Assembly (NCBI RefSeq): GCF_025244825.1
Contig: NZ_CP104263.1
Span: forward strand, 620,001-684,000
DNA length: 64,000 nt
Reading direction: 5' to 3'
DNA from: Arthrobacter jinronghuae
GTDB taxonomy: Bacteria > Actinomycetota > Actinomycetes > Actinomycetales > Micrococcaceae
Position numbers and translations under genes: made by a program. Positions 37,656 through 45,789 of this stretch are shown piece by piece (positions within the stretch are counted from its first letter, which is position 1; each line of letters starts with the position of its first letter). The notes under the pieces were generated by a model. That model saw nothing but the letters and a program-made list of their open reading frames with translations. It was not told the origin of the DNA and did no database searches.

Positions 37656-38528
37656 ATGGATAACACCTCGTTCAAGCAATACACTCCCGCCCGGCAACAT
37701 GACGAAGGGTCTGTTCCTCAGGGTCCTCCCACCGGCGGACCCGAACCACCCGGCACACCTGTCCGTAACCCGGAAGCCGGAAAGGGATTGGCCATCACGG
37801 CGCTGGTCATCGGGCTTGTGTCCCTGTTGCTGTGTTGGGTTCCCATCGTCAATAACCTCGTATTCCTCCTTGGCCTCATCGGACTGGGATTCGCTATCCC
37901 GGCGGTGGTGGTTGCCGTCAGGAACAGGTCAAGATCCAAAGGGATGTCGATTGCGGGCCTTATCCTCGTGGTCCTGTCCCTGGTCGGCGTGGTGGCGACA
38001 CAGGCGTTTTACGGGCAGGTAATTGATGACGTCACGGAATCCGTCGCTGGCAGCGAGCACTCCACTGCAGATGACTCCGCTGCGTCCGCCGGTTCCAGCC
38101 AGGCCGGGCAGACCGAAGCACTGGGAGAAACGGCGCGGGTGGGAGATTACAACGTCACCGTGACCGGCGTGGATACCGCCGCCACCCAGGAGATATTGGC
38201 CGTCAATCCGCTCAACGATGATCCGGAGGGAGAGTATGTGCTGGTTGACCTGACGGTTGAATACGTGGGCAACGAGGAGGGAGATCCCTGGCTGGATCTG
38301 CAGACCAAGTTCGTGGGATCCGATGCCAAGCAGTATGACTCGGCGACCGGGGCAGTAGTAGCGCTGCCCGACTACGATGTACCGACGCTGGAAAAGGGCG
38401 GCACCGCCCACTACCAGGTCTGCATGGACGTTCCGGCTGAAGCGGCGTCCACTGCAGATGCCAAGGTCCTGGTGGAGCCGACCTTCTCGATGCATGACAA
38501 CGACGGCGTGTACTGGGCTGTGCGGTAA
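37656..38528 (+). CDS. DUF4352-domain membrane-anchored protein
   Basis: 290 residues. A Pro/Gly-rich head (to about 45) leads into two hydrophobic helices, GLAITALVIGLVSLLLCWVP and LVFLLGLIGLGFAIPAVVVA, then a third (SIAGLILVVLSLVGVVATQA), with a DUF4352 beta-sandwich outside (about 180-285): ARVGDYNVTVTGVDTAA, GEYVLVDLTVEYVGNEE and FSMHDNDGVYWAV. The domain is an immunoglobulin-like fold of surface proteins with unknown ligand. Start ATG at 37656 has GGGGAGA upstream. Followed by a strong terminator, so a single-gene unit. Confidence 0.85.
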   Translation: MDNTSFKQYTPARQHDEGSVPQGPPTGGPEPPGTPVRNPEAGKGLAITALVIGLVSLLLCWVPIVNNLVFLLGLIGLGFAIPAVVVAVRNRSRSKGMSIAGLILVVLSLVGVVATQAFYGQVIDDVTESVAGSEHSTADDSAASAGSSQAGQTEALGETARVGDYNVTVTGVDTAATQEILAVNPLNDDPEGEYVLVDLTVEYVGNEEGDPWLDLQTKFVGSDAKQYDSATGAVVALPDYDVPTLEKGGTAHYQVCMDVPAEAASTADAKVLVEPTFSMHDNDGVYWAVR

Positions 38529-38557
38529 ACCCTCCTTTCCCGCGGGAACCGCGCGTA

Positions 38558-38592
38558 GACGACGGGGCTTCCAGCATGGAAGCCCCGTCGTC
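38558..38592 (+). terminator. Terminator after the DUF4352 gene
   Basis: Perfect 16-bp stem: GACGACGGGGCTTCCA (38558-38573) and its complement (38577-38592) around the three-base loop GCA. It is 29 bases past the stop codon and also serves the convergent VOC gene, whose stop lies at 38618. Confidence 0.85.
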
Positions 38593-38617
38593 ACAGGTTA
38601 AAGACTCGGCTTAGCCC

Positions 38618-39052
38618 CTATTGCTCCGGTGGATAGCTAATCCGCGCCTCGTGCGGAATCAGGGGCTTGTCCGCCCGGACCTTCATCTCCTGCACGGTCC
38701 AGGCGTTGCCGTCCGGATCCGAGAAGCTGAAGAACGTGCCGCCGTCGCGCTCATCAAAGACGGTCACGTCGCCAACCTCCACCCCGCGGTCCAGCAGTTC
38801 CTGCCGGGCGGCCTGCGCATCGGAAACCACCAGCTGCAGTCCCCGCAGGGAGCCCGGAACCATACCCTGCTGGGAACCCGTATCCCCGAGTACTATCGAG
38901 CAGCCCGAGCCCGGCGGAGTCAGCTGCGCGAAGTCCATCTGCTCGGTCGACGTGCGGTGATCGAGGTTGAAGCCCACCTGGTCGCGGTAGAAGGAGATCG
39001 CTCGGTCCTGGTCGCTGACCGGGACGATCATCACCTCGAGGGTCCAGTCCAT
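38618..39052 (-). CDS. VOC family protein (glyoxalase-like)
   Basis: 144 residues. Two beta-alpha-beta-beta-beta halves: MDWTLEVMIVPVSDQDRAIS with FYRDQVGFNLDHR and SLRGLQLVVSDAQAARQELL with GTFFSFSDPDGNAWTVQE (metal-coordinating Glu). Members of this fold include glyoxalases, bleomycin-binding proteins and dioxygenases. It follows two SRPBCC genes on the same strand (9 bases after the nearer) that are linked to an ArsR gene, so it may take part in the same stress response. Substrate not assigned. Confidence 0.88.
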   Translation of the reverse strand: MDWTLEVMIVPVSDQDRAISFYRDQVGFNLDHRTSTEQMDFAQLTPPGSGCSIVLGDTGSQQGMVPGSLRGLQLVVSDAQAARQELLDRGVEVGDVTVFDERDGGTFFSFSDPDGNAWTVQEMKVRADKPLIPHEARISYPPEQ

Positions 39053-39061
39053 TATCAGACC

Positions 39062-39550
39062 CTAGCTTCCGGCCGGGACGGAACCGAGCAGCTCATCGAG
39101 CTGGTCGTAGCCGTCGGACATAACGTCCCCCATGCCGTTTGATAGAAATTCATCCCGGAATTCGACCGACGGATACAGGGAACGGCCGGTCAGCCGACTC
39201 CTGCCGCCGGGCAGCCCGGTGAAGGTGCTGTATTCGAGAGTCACAACATCCGGGTAGCCCTCGAACTCGAAGGTCTGCAGCAGGAATTCGTCCTGCCGCA
39301 CGGTGTGGAAGACACCCCGCATGGCGTACTCCACGCCGTCGTCACCGGCCTGAACCCAGCGGTACGCTCCACCGGACCGCGGCTCGAAAAGGTCAAACCG
39401 CGGCGGCGTGGGCCCGGAGCTGTTCCAACGGGCATACAGATCCGGATCGGTGTGGGCGGCGAAGACGGAATGGACCGGGAAATCGAACTCGCGGTGATAC
39501 TCGATCAACGGTTGCCCGGGGGGAGCATCAAGGACCAGCGGGTTGCTCAT
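39062..39550 (-). CDS. SRPBCC (AHSA1-like) domain protein
   Basis: 162 residues of the START/Bet v 1-like AHSA1 family: IEYHREFDFPVHSVFAAHTD, WVQAGDDGVEYAMRGVFHTV and VTLEYSTFTGLPGGRSRLTG. These bind a hydrophobic ligand or act as small-molecule hydrolase/cyclase folds; many are linked to ArsR-type regulators as here. The start codon overlaps the stop of the second SRPBCC gene (TGATG). The two SRPBCC proteins are clear paralogues and probably arose by tandem duplication. Cytosolic, function unknown. Confidence 0.9.
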   Translation of the reverse strand: MSNPLVLDAPPGQPLIEYHREFDFPVHSVFAAHTDPDLYARWNSSGPTPPRFDLFEPRSGGAYRWVQAGDDGVEYAMRGVFHTVRQDEFLLQTFEFEGYPDVVTLEYSTFTGLPGGRSRLTGRSLYPSVEFRDEFLSNGMGDVMSDGYDQLDELLGSVPAGS

Positions 39551-40056
39551 CACGCACCCCTTCCCTGCAGTGCCTCCGGCTGGAGCTGGGCGAGCAGCTC
39601 ATCCATCCGGTCAAAGCCCTCGGCGACGCCGGACTCCATGCCGGAGGCCGCCATCCCGTCCCGTGCCTCCATGGAGGGGTAGACGGCGTGGGCGCTGATC
39701 CGGGTGCGGCCGCCGTCGAGCGCCTCGAGCGTCATGAATTCCAGGCTGGTGACGTCGGGATAGCCGGAGAACTCGAAGGTCTGGATCGCGGATTCATTTT
39801 CCCGCACGGTGTGGAAGATGCCGCGGAATTCGTAGGGCACTCCCTCCGGCCCGGTATGGATATAGCTGTAGGAGCCGCCGGTGCGGAAATCGTAGTGGTT
39901 GATGTCCATCTTCATTCCCCGGGGCCCCAGCCACTGGGCCAGCAGGTCCGGTTCGGCGTATGCCCGGAAGACCTGCTCCACGGGATAGTCCACCTCGCGG
40001 GTGAAATCAATGAAGGGGACGCCGTCCGGGACGGTGAGCTGCAGTGCGTTGGTCAT
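39550..40056 (-). CDS. SRPBCC (AHSA1-like) domain protein
   Basis: 168 residues; same family as the following gene with segments IDFTREVDYPVEQVFRAYAE, GGSYSYIHTGPEGVPYEFRG and FHTVRENESAIQTFEFSGYP. The stop overlaps the start of the next SRPBCC gene, and the start overlaps the ArsR stop by 4 bases (ATGA), so arsR and both SRPBCC genes form one coupled unit. The ArsR-SRPBCC pairing is common in Actinobacteria and usually autorepressed. Ligand unknown. Confidence 0.9.
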   Translation of the reverse strand: MTNALQLTVPDGVPFIDFTREVDYPVEQVFRAYAEPDLLAQWLGPRGMKMDINHYDFRTGGSYSYIHTGPEGVPYEFRGIFHTVRENESAIQTFEFSGYPDVTSLEFMTLEALDGGRTRISAHAVYPSMEARDGMAASGMESGVAEGFDRMDELLAQLQPEALQGRGA

Positions 40057-40421
40057 GATGAATCCTTTGCCTGCGGGCCGCCTTTCGCTGCGGCCTGTGC
40101 GTTGAGCACGGCGTCAAGGCTGCGGAACTGCTCCTCGCGGACCAGCCGGTACTGGCCGATCCATGCGGTGAGTGCCTCCAACCGTGCGGGATTCAGGTGG
40201 ACGGGCCGGCGCTGGGCGTCACGGCTGCGCGTGACAAGCTGCGCCTGCTCGAGGACCTGGATGTGCTTCGAGACGGCCTGCTTGGAGATCTCGAAGGGTT
40301 CCGCCAGTTCGTTGACCGTGGCAGGGCCCCGGGACAGCCGGGCAATGATTTGGCGGCGGGCCGGATCGGCCAGGGCCAGGAAGGCCTTGTCCAGAAGGGG
40401 TTCGTCGCTGTGGGAGTCCAT
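40053..40421 (-). CDS. ArsR family transcriptional regulator
   Basis: 122 residues from the ATG at 40421. Winged helix DPARRQIIARLSRGPATVNE then LAEPFEISKQAVSKHIQVLE, with the recognition helix in SKQAVSKHIQ. It lacks the metal-site cysteines of metal-sensing ArsR proteins, so it belongs to the SdpR-like group that senses or autorepresses without metal. A TTG 33 bases upstream (40454) is an alternative start. It lies just downstream of an operator-promoter (40467-40516) and leads the arsR-SRPBCC-SRPBCC-VOC unit. Autorepression is inferred from the operator. Confidence 0.9.
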   Translation of the reverse strand: MDSHSDEPLLDKAFLALADPARRQIIARLSRGPATVNELAEPFEISKQAVSKHIQVLEQAQLVTRSRDAQRRPVHLNPARLEALTAWIGQYRLVREEQFRSLDAVLNAQAAAKGGPQAKDSS

Positions 40422-40466
40422 GCGGTCGGTCAGCTTCTGTCGATGTGTAATCAAGGTGCTGGTTGT

Positions 40467-40516
40467 TCAACCTTTCGGTTGATTACGAAGGTACGACGAG
40501 GCCGGGGGAGGGTCAA
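40467..40516 (-). promoter_or_regulatory. ArsR operator and promoter
   Basis: On the minus strand -35 TTGACC (complement of 40511-40516), 17-base spacer, -10 TACCTT (complement of 40488-40493). Immediately downstream is TCAACC-TTTC-GGTTGA (40467-40482), a 6-4-6 palindrome over the predicted start site, and an overlapping GGTTG-TT-CAACC (40461-40472). This matches the ACCnnnnGGT-type operators of SdpR-like ArsR repressors. Confidence 0.72.
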
Positions 40517-40630
40517 GGGTTTTTCGATAATTCCGGTCGGTTAGGGTGGGCGGAAACACCATCTGGGGGCACCGTATGGGGGTAAGCAATGAGCGCTACG
40601 GCGCTGGCTACCAGTGTCTGGGAGGCGGAC

Positions 40631-41395
40631 ATGAAGCCAAGGTATGCCGTTACCGAACCTGCTGGCGGCGTCTTTTTTGTGGAAGGGCCGGCATCGAATT
40701 GGGTGATCCTTCGCCGGGACACACAGTTCACGCTGATCGACGGCGGCTACCGGGGCGATCTGCCTTCGGTCCTGGCGTCCATCCATGACATCGGGCTGCA
40801 GCCGCGGAACGCCGTCGCACTCCTCATCACCCACGCGCACACCGACCACACCGGAGCAGCGGGTCATTTCGCACGGGAGTACGGCACACCCGTTCTGAGC
40901 AGCGCGGCCGAACACGGCCAGCTGCTGAGGCTGGAGACGTTTCAGGTCTCACCACTTCAGGTGCTGGTCCGGGCCTGGCGGCCGCGGGTCTTCCGCTGGG
41001 GCATCAGGGCACTTCGGGCCGGCGGAGCCAGGATAGTGCCCGCACCGGCCGCCGCGGTCTGGGACGTCGACCTGCTGGCTGCGTTCCCCGGCGGTCCGGT
41101 GGCCGTGCCCACACCGGGACACACGCCCGGACACACTGCCTTCTACCTGCCGGACGCGAAGGCCGTAATAACCGGCGATGCGCTGGTGACCGGGCATGCC
41201 ATCAGCACCCGGACCGGCCCGCAGCTGCTCCCTCGGATGTTCCAGCACGACGGCGTCCGGTCGGTCGGTGCGCTCGCGGTGCTCGCCGGGCTCGATGCCT
41301 CACTGATCCTGCCCGGGCACGGCCCCGCTCAGAGCACCGGAATTCGTGAGGCTGTCGACGTCGTGCGCCGCCTATCCGGTGACGGGGCGAAGTAG
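40631..41395 (+). CDS. Metallo-beta-lactamase fold hydrolase
   Basis: 254 residues from the ATG at 40631, with GGAGG five bases upstream; a longer start at 40589 is possible. Metal-binding motif THAHTDHTGAAGH (HxHxDH) and later TPGHTPGHTAFYLPD, DALVTGH and PGHGPAQ complete the two-zinc site of the family. Cytosolic hydrolase with possible lactonase, glyoxalase II-like or phosphodiesterase activity. It starts divergently from the arsR promoter and precedes the NRAMP transporter gene, 116 bases away. Substrate unknown. Confidence 0.9.
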   Translation: MKPRYAVTEPAGGVFFVEGPASNWVILRRDTQFTLIDGGYRGDLPSVLASIHDIGLQPRNAVALLITHAHTDHTGAAGHFAREYGTPVLSSAAEHGQLLRLETFQVSPLQVLVRAWRPRVFRWGIRALRAGGARIVPAPAAAVWDVDLLAAFPGGPVAVPTPGHTPGHTAFYLPDAKAVITGDALVTGHAISTRTGPQLLPRMFQHDGVRSVGALAVLAGLDASLILPGHGPAQSTGIREAVDVVRRLSGDGAK

Positions 41396-41441
41396 GGCGC
41401 TCGCGTCCTGCCGCCGGAAGCGAAGCGGGACGGGCGTTGCC

Positions 41442-41470
41442 TTCACGTGGTTTCCCCGCGCCCGTAGACT
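41442..41470 (+). promoter_or_regulatory. Putative promoter of the first NRAMP-like gene
   Basis: TTCACG (41442-41447), 17-base spacer, TAGACT (41465-41470), 41 bases before the start codon. No TTGTTCAACAA element is present here, unlike upstream of the paralogous gene. Confidence 0.35.
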
Positions 41471-41511
41471 GACGGCGATTTATCCCCACCGGCCGCGAAA
41501 GGGATGAGCAC

Positions 41512-42822
41512 ATGGACGAGCAGCCGTCTGATTCGCCAAAGGAACCTTCGGAGGCCCCGGGGGAGTCCGGAGGAGCATCCGGGGAGCCCGGAGCCGCAGG
41601 CACTTCAGCGGCATCCGGACGCAGACCGCGTAGAAAAGTTGATCCCAAACGGTCCGCCATCCTCGGGGCCATGTTCCTTATGGCCACCAGCGCGATCGGG
41701 CCGGGCTTCATCACCCAGACCACCGTATTTACCGTCCAGCTCGGTGCTGCCTTTGCCTTCGCCATCCTGGTGTCGATTCTGGTGGACATTGCCGTCCAGC
41801 TGAATGTCTGGCGGATTGTCGGTATTTCCGGGCTCCGCGCACAGGTGCTGGGAAACAAGGTGCTTCCCGGTGCGGGACTGGTGCTGGCGATCCTGGTGTT
41901 CATCGGCGGCCTTGTCTTCAATGTAGGCAACGTGGCCGGGACCGGACTGGGACTGAACGCCATGCTTGGCCTGGATCCGAAGATCGGGTCCGCGATATCC
42001 GCCGTGCTGGCGATTCTGATCTTTCTTTCGAAACGGGCCGGCCTGGCACTGGACCGGGTGGTGGTGGTCCTTGGCGCCCTGATGATCCTGCTGATGCTTT
42101 ACGTAGCCATCGTTGCCAACCCGCCCGTCGGCAGTGCCCTGAAGAACACCGTCCTGCCGGAGCAGGTGGATTTCCTGGCCATCACCACCCTGATCGGCGG
42201 GACGGTGGGCGGCTACATCACCTACGCCGGGGCGCACCGGATGGTCGACTCGGGAAACTCGGGCCTGGAGAACATCCGCCCCATCACCCGGGCTGCCCTC
42301 TTAGGTGTGATCGTCACCGGAGTGATGCGGGTATTGCTGTTCCTGGCCGTTCTGGGAGTGGTTGCCGGGGGAGCAGTGCTGAGCGGAGAGAATCTGGCTG
42401 CCGATGCCTTCCGGATTGCGGCGGGCGAAGTGGGAATCCGGCTCTTCGGGATCGTTTTCTGGGCCGCTGCCCTGACCTCGGTGATCGGCGCTTCCTACAC
42501 TTCGGTTTCGTTCATCACCAAGCTCTCCGGCAGCGACCGGGTCCGAAACCTGCTTACGGTTGCCTTCATTGCCGTGTGCGCGGCGGCCTACCTCCTGCTG
42601 GGCCAGCCGCCCCAGACCTTGCTGGTCTTTGCCGGGGCTTTCAACGGGCTCATTCTGCCGCTCGGATTCGCCATCCTGCTCTGGGCTGCCTGGCGGCGGA
42701 GTGACCTCCTGTCCGGGTATCGGTATCCGCGTTGGCTCCTTAGCGTCGGTGTCGTGGCCTGGCTGCTGACCCTGTACCTGGGGTGGAATTCGCTTGCCGG
42801 CCTGCAGGCCTTGTGGGCGTAG
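41512..42822 (+). CDS. NRAMP/YcsG-like transporter (first paralogue)
   Basis: 436 residues with about 11 membrane segments. A Ser/Pro/Glu/Gly-rich cytosolic N-terminal extension of about 42 residues precedes [40 protein letters not shown], then [20 protein letters not shown]. It belongs to the NRAMP-superfamily branch that includes Bacillus YcsG, encoded with 5-oxoprolinase genes. The NRAMP metal motif is not obvious, so the substrate may be an organic solute rather than manganese; inferred. Almost identical over most of its length to the next gene, which suggests tandem duplication. Confidence 0.85.
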   Translation: MDEQPSDSPKEPSEAPGESGGASGEPGAAGTSAASGRRPRRKVDPKRSAILGAMFLMATSAIGPGFITQTTVFTVQLGAAFAFAILVSILVDIAVQLNVWRIVGISGLRAQVLGNKVLPGAGLVLAILVFIGGLVFNVGNVAGTGLGLNAMLGLDPKIGSAISAVLAILIFLSKRAGLALDRVVVVLGALMILLMLYVAIVANPPVGSALKNTVLPEQVDFLAITTLIGGTVGGYITYAGAHRMVDSGNSGLENIRPITRAALLGVIVTGVMRVLLFLAVLGVVAGGAVLSGENLAADAFRIAAGEVGIRLFGIVFWAAALTSVIGASYTSVSFITKLSGSDRVRNLLTVAFIAVCAAAYLLLGQPPQTLLVFAGAFNGLILPLGFAILLWAAWRRSDLLSGYRYPRWLLSVGVVAWLLTLYLGWNSLAGLQALWA

Positions 42823-42862
42823 GGCCGTCTGCCCCGGCGACCAGTCAGTTAACAATCGCAGG

Positions 42863-42907
42863 ATCGTTCAACAAAACTCTTGTGGATTGTTCAACAACCC
42901 TTAGACT
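42863..42907 (+). promoter_or_regulatory. Operator pair and promoter of the second NRAMP gene/DUF1445 unit
   Basis: Two copies of a palindromic site: ATCGTTCAACAAA (42863-42875) and ATTGTTCAACAAC (42886-42898), centres 23 bases apart. A promoter fits: -35 TTGTGG (42880-42885), 16-base spacer filled by the second site, -10 TAGACT (42902-42907). Binding would block RNA polymerase. The same sequence ATTGTTCAACAAT occurs upstream of pxpA (50189-50201), so the FCD regulator of this locus is the likely ligand. Confidence 0.7.
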
Positions 42908-42957
42908 GCTGGAAGCCCCTGTGGCGCGCCCCACACCTCCCAGCGAACGGAATCACC

Positions 42958-44175
42958 ATGGACAGCACGCCTACCAAGGTAAAGGTCCGGCCCAACGCCA
43001 AGCGCACGGCCTTGCTCGGTGCCATGTTCCTGATGGCCACCAGTGCCATTGGCCCCGGCTTCATCACGCAGACCACGGTCTTCACCGTCCAACTGGGTGC
43101 TGCCTTTGCCTTCGCCATCCTGGTGTCCATCCTGGTGGACATTGCCGTTCAGTTGAACGTCTGGCGGATCATCGGTGTCTCCGGCCTGCGCGCCCAGGTT
43201 TTGGGCAACAAGGTCCTCCCGGGAGCAGGCTGGGTCCTCGCGGGACTGGTCTTCCTGGGCGGGCTGGTCTTCAACATCGGCAACATTGCCGGCACCGGCC
43301 TGGGGCTGAACGCCATGCTGGGCCTGGACACCAAGATCGGCGGGGCCATCTCCGCCGGCGTCGCCATCTTCATCTTCCTGTCCAAAAAGGCCGGACTGGC
43401 CCTGGACCGGATTGTCGTGGCACTGGGCGCGCTGATGATCCTGCTTATGCTCTACGTAGCCGTCAGCGCAGCACCGCCGGTGGGCGAGGCGCTGAAGAAC
43501 ACGGTCCTGCCCGAGCAGGTGGACTTCCTGACCATCACCACCCTGATCGGCGGCACCGTGGGCGGGTACATCACTTACGCCGGCGCGCACCGGCTGCTGG
43601 ATTCGGGCACCACCGGTCCCGGATATGTCAAGGACATCACCAAGGTCTCGATGCTCGGCATCATTGTCACCGGCGTCATGCGTGCCCTGCTGTTCCTGGC
43701 CATCCTCGGCGTGGTGGCCGGCGGGGTTACCCTGGCCGGCGACAACCTGGCCGCCGACGCGTTCCGGCACGCCGCCGGCGAGATCGGGCTGCGGATATTC
43801 GGCATCGTGTTCTGGGCGGCGGCCCTGACCTCGGTGATCGGCGCGGCCTACACCTCGGTGTCCTTCGTTACGACGCCGGCCACCAAGGACCGCACGCGCA
43901 GCTGGATCACCGTCGGGTTCATTGCCTTCTGCACCGTGGTGTATCTGTTCCTGGGCCAGGCACCGCAGACCCTGCTGGTCTTCGCCGGTGCGTTCAACGG
44001 GTTGATTCTTCCGCTGGGCTTCGGCATCCTGCTCTGGGCGGCCTGGCGGCGCCGGGACCTGCTGCAGGGCTACGAATACCCCAAATGGCTGCTTATCATC
44101 GGTGTGCTGGCGTGGGCGCTGACCCTCTTCCTGGGCTGGAACTCCCTCTCCGGGCTCGCCGCACTCTGGCAGTAG
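42958..44175 (+). CDS. NRAMP/YcsG-like transporter (second paralogue)
   Basis: 405 residues with about 11 membrane segments, nearly identical to the preceding gene from [20 protein letters not shown] onward but without its long hydrophilic N-terminal extension. Start ATG at 42958; the 5' untranslated region holds two FCD-type operators. The family branch (YcsG) is encoded with PxpABC in Bacillus, which suggests transport of 5-oxoproline or glutamate-related compounds, or of a metal needed by PxpA; unproven. Followed at 30 bases by the DUF1445 gene, so they share an mRNA. Confidence 0.87.
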   Translation: MDSTPTKVKVRPNAKRTALLGAMFLMATSAIGPGFITQTTVFTVQLGAAFAFAILVSILVDIAVQLNVWRIIGVSGLRAQVLGNKVLPGAGWVLAGLVFLGGLVFNIGNIAGTGLGLNAMLGLDTKIGGAISAGVAIFIFLSKKAGLALDRIVVALGALMILLMLYVAVSAAPPVGEALKNTVLPEQVDFLTITTLIGGTVGGYITYAGAHRLLDSGTTGPGYVKDITKVSMLGIIVTGVMRALLFLAILGVVAGGVTLAGDNLAADAFRHAAGEIGLRIFGIVFWAAALTSVIGAAYTSVSFVTTPATKDRTRSWITVGFIAFCTVVYLFLGQAPQTLLVFAGAFNGLILPLGFGILLWAAWRRRDLLQGYEYPKWLLIIGVLAWALTLFLGWNSLSGLAALWQ

Positions 44176-44204
44176 CGGTCCCTTTCGGAAAGGTTGAAGC
44201 GACT

Positions 44205-45041
44205 ATGGAAAACCTAGCTGACGCCCCCGCCGCAGGCCCGGCCCAGGATCCTGCAGCCTTGAACCCGGCCGGACTGTCACCGGCCGCAGCCCGGGCGCTG
44301 TTCCGGGACGGACTGGTCACCCCGACGGCGGGCTGGTCTGCCGGCTACGCGCAGGCCAACCTGATCATCGTGCCCAAGGCGCAGGCCTTCGATGTCCTGC
44401 TGTTCGCCCAGCGCAACCCGAAGTCCTGTCCCATCCTGGGCGTGCTCGACGCCGGGGAAACCGCCGGGCCGCTGCTGGCCGGCGGCGACATCCGCACCGA
44501 CGTACCCCGCTACACCGTGTACGAAGACGGTGTGAAGGTCGCCGACCCCACGGACATCAGCGGATACTGGCGCGATGACCTGGTGACCTTCATTGTCGGC
44601 TGCAGTTTTACCTTCGAGGCGGCCCTGCAGGAGGGCGGCATCCGGATCGCGCACATTGACCAGGGCACCAACGTGCCGATGTACCGCACCTCGGTCCGCT
44701 GCGAGCCGGCCGGGGCCATGGCCGGGCCGCTGGTGGTCTCGATGCGCCCCGTGCCGGCCTCACAGGTGGCCGACGCCGTGCGGATCACCTCCCGCTACCC
44801 GGCGGTGCACGGCGCTCCCGTGCACGTGGGTAACCCGGCGGAGATCGGCATTACGGATCTGGGCCGGCCCGACTTCGGCGAGCCGGTGCGGATTGCCGAC
44901 GGGTACGTGCCAGTGTTCTGGGCCTGCGGCGTGACCCCGCAGGCGGCGGTCATGGAGTCGAAGCCGGCGCTGGCCATCGGCCACGCGCCGGGGCACATGC
45001 TTATCACCGATGCGCGGGACAGTTCCTACCTGGTGCCGTAA
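44205..45041 (+). CDS. DUF1445 family protein (D-glutamate cyclase-like, YcsI)
   Basis: 278 residues. Family core in [60 protein letters not shown] and the catalytic-looking segment [20 protein letters not shown]07286 is now described as a D-glutamate cyclase family on the basis of the mammalian enzyme that converts D-glutamate to 5-oxo-D-proline; Bacillus YcsI belongs here and is encoded with 5-oxoprolinase genes. Located between an NRAMP-like transporter and the GntR regulator of the same locus. Hydro-lyase annotation is old; cyclase is the better-supported guess. Confidence 0.85.
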   Translation: MENLADAPAAGPAQDPAALNPAGLSPAAARALFRDGLVTPTAGWSAGYAQANLIIVPKAQAFDVLLFAQRNPKSCPILGVLDAGETAGPLLAGGDIRTDVPRYTVYEDGVKVADPTDISGYWRDDLVTFIVGCSFTFEAALQEGGIRIAHIDQGTNVPMYRTSVRCEPAGAMAGPLVVSMRPVPASQVADAVRITSRYPAVHGAPVHVGNPAEIGITDLGRPDFGEPVRIADGYVPVFWACGVTPQAAVMESKPALAIGHAPGHMLITDARDSSYLVP

Positions 45042-45053
45042 CCCGGAATCCGG

Positions 45054-45719
45054 CTATGAGCCCAGGTGCGCCAGGAGCTCGGCCTCCGCCGCATCCAAGT
45101 AGGCCTGCAGGACCTTCGTGGCCTTGGCGCGTTTGCCCTGCCGCAGCAGTTCCACCAGCCGGGCGTTCTGCTCCACGTAAGTAGAGTGGAAATCCGGCTG
45201 GCTGCTCATGGCATGGAACACCAGTCGCATTTCGGCCAGCACCCGGCCCATCACCTGCTGCAGCTGCACGCTCCCGGACATAGCCACAATGGCTTCGTGG
45301 AAGGCCTGATTCGCAGCCGCCATTTCGGTTACCGCGCCGCGCGCCTTGGCCTCCCGCGCGTCGGCAATGACCGCATCCAGCCGGGCCAGGTCCAGCTCCG
45401 GACCCCACAGCACCGCGGAGGGTTCCAGCATCCGGCGTACCCGGTAGATCTCGCGGACGGCCTCCGCGCCGGGGGCTGCAACGAACACTCCGCGGTTGGG
45501 ATAGCGGGTGACGGCGCCTTCAATGCTGAGCATGGTGAACGCCTCGCGCAGCGTATTGCGGGAGACCTGCAGCGAGGCGGCCAGCTGTTGTTCGGAGAGT
45601 TTGGTGCCGGGCAGCAGCTCACCGGCGGCAATGCTGCCGCGCAGCACGTTCGCCACCCACACGGTGGTGTTGGCGTGGTCGGCGCGCTCGGTGGTGACAT
45701 CCCCCAGGTTCACAGGCAT
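45054..45719 (-). CDS. GntR family regulator, FCD domain (FadR subfamily)
   Basis: 221 residues. Winged helix at about 15-75 (ANVLRGSIAAGELLPGTKLS then EQQLAASLQVSRNTLREAFT), followed by an all-helical FCD effector domain with the metal/ligand His-Asp pattern in FHEAIVAMSGSVQLQQVM. FadR-type operators are palindromes such as those at 42886-42898 and 50189-50201. It is the last gene before the pxp operon end on the minus strand and faces the DUF1445 gene, so it most likely controls the whole 5-oxoproline locus. Effector (5-oxoproline or glutamate) inferred. Confidence 0.9.
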   Translation of the reverse strand: MPVNLGDVTTERADHANTTVWVANVLRGSIAAGELLPGTKLSEQQLAASLQVSRNTLREAFTMLSIEGAVTRYPNRGVFVAAPGAEAVREIYRVRRMLEPSAVLWGPELDLARLDAVIADAREAKARGAVTEMAAANQAFHEAIVAMSGSVQLQQVMGRVLAEMRLVFHAMSSQPDFHSTYVEQNARLVELLRQGKRAKATKVLQAYLDAAEAELLAHLGS

Positions 45720-45750
45720 CTCCCTAATCTAGCCGCAGCGGCAGCTAAAC

Positions 45751-45784
45751 GGAGGCCCGGCCGCAGGGGGACGGCCGGGCCTCC
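45751..45784 (-). terminator. Terminator of the pxp-biotin carboxylase operon
   Basis: Perfect 13-bp stem GGAGGCCCGGCCG (45751-45763) with CGGCCGGGCCTCC (45772-45784), eight-base loop, followed on the minus strand by GTTTAG. It lies between the biotin carboxylase stop and the GntR/FCD gene, so the regulator may be transcribed separately or by read-through. Confidence 0.8.
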
Positions 45785-45789
45785 GGGCT

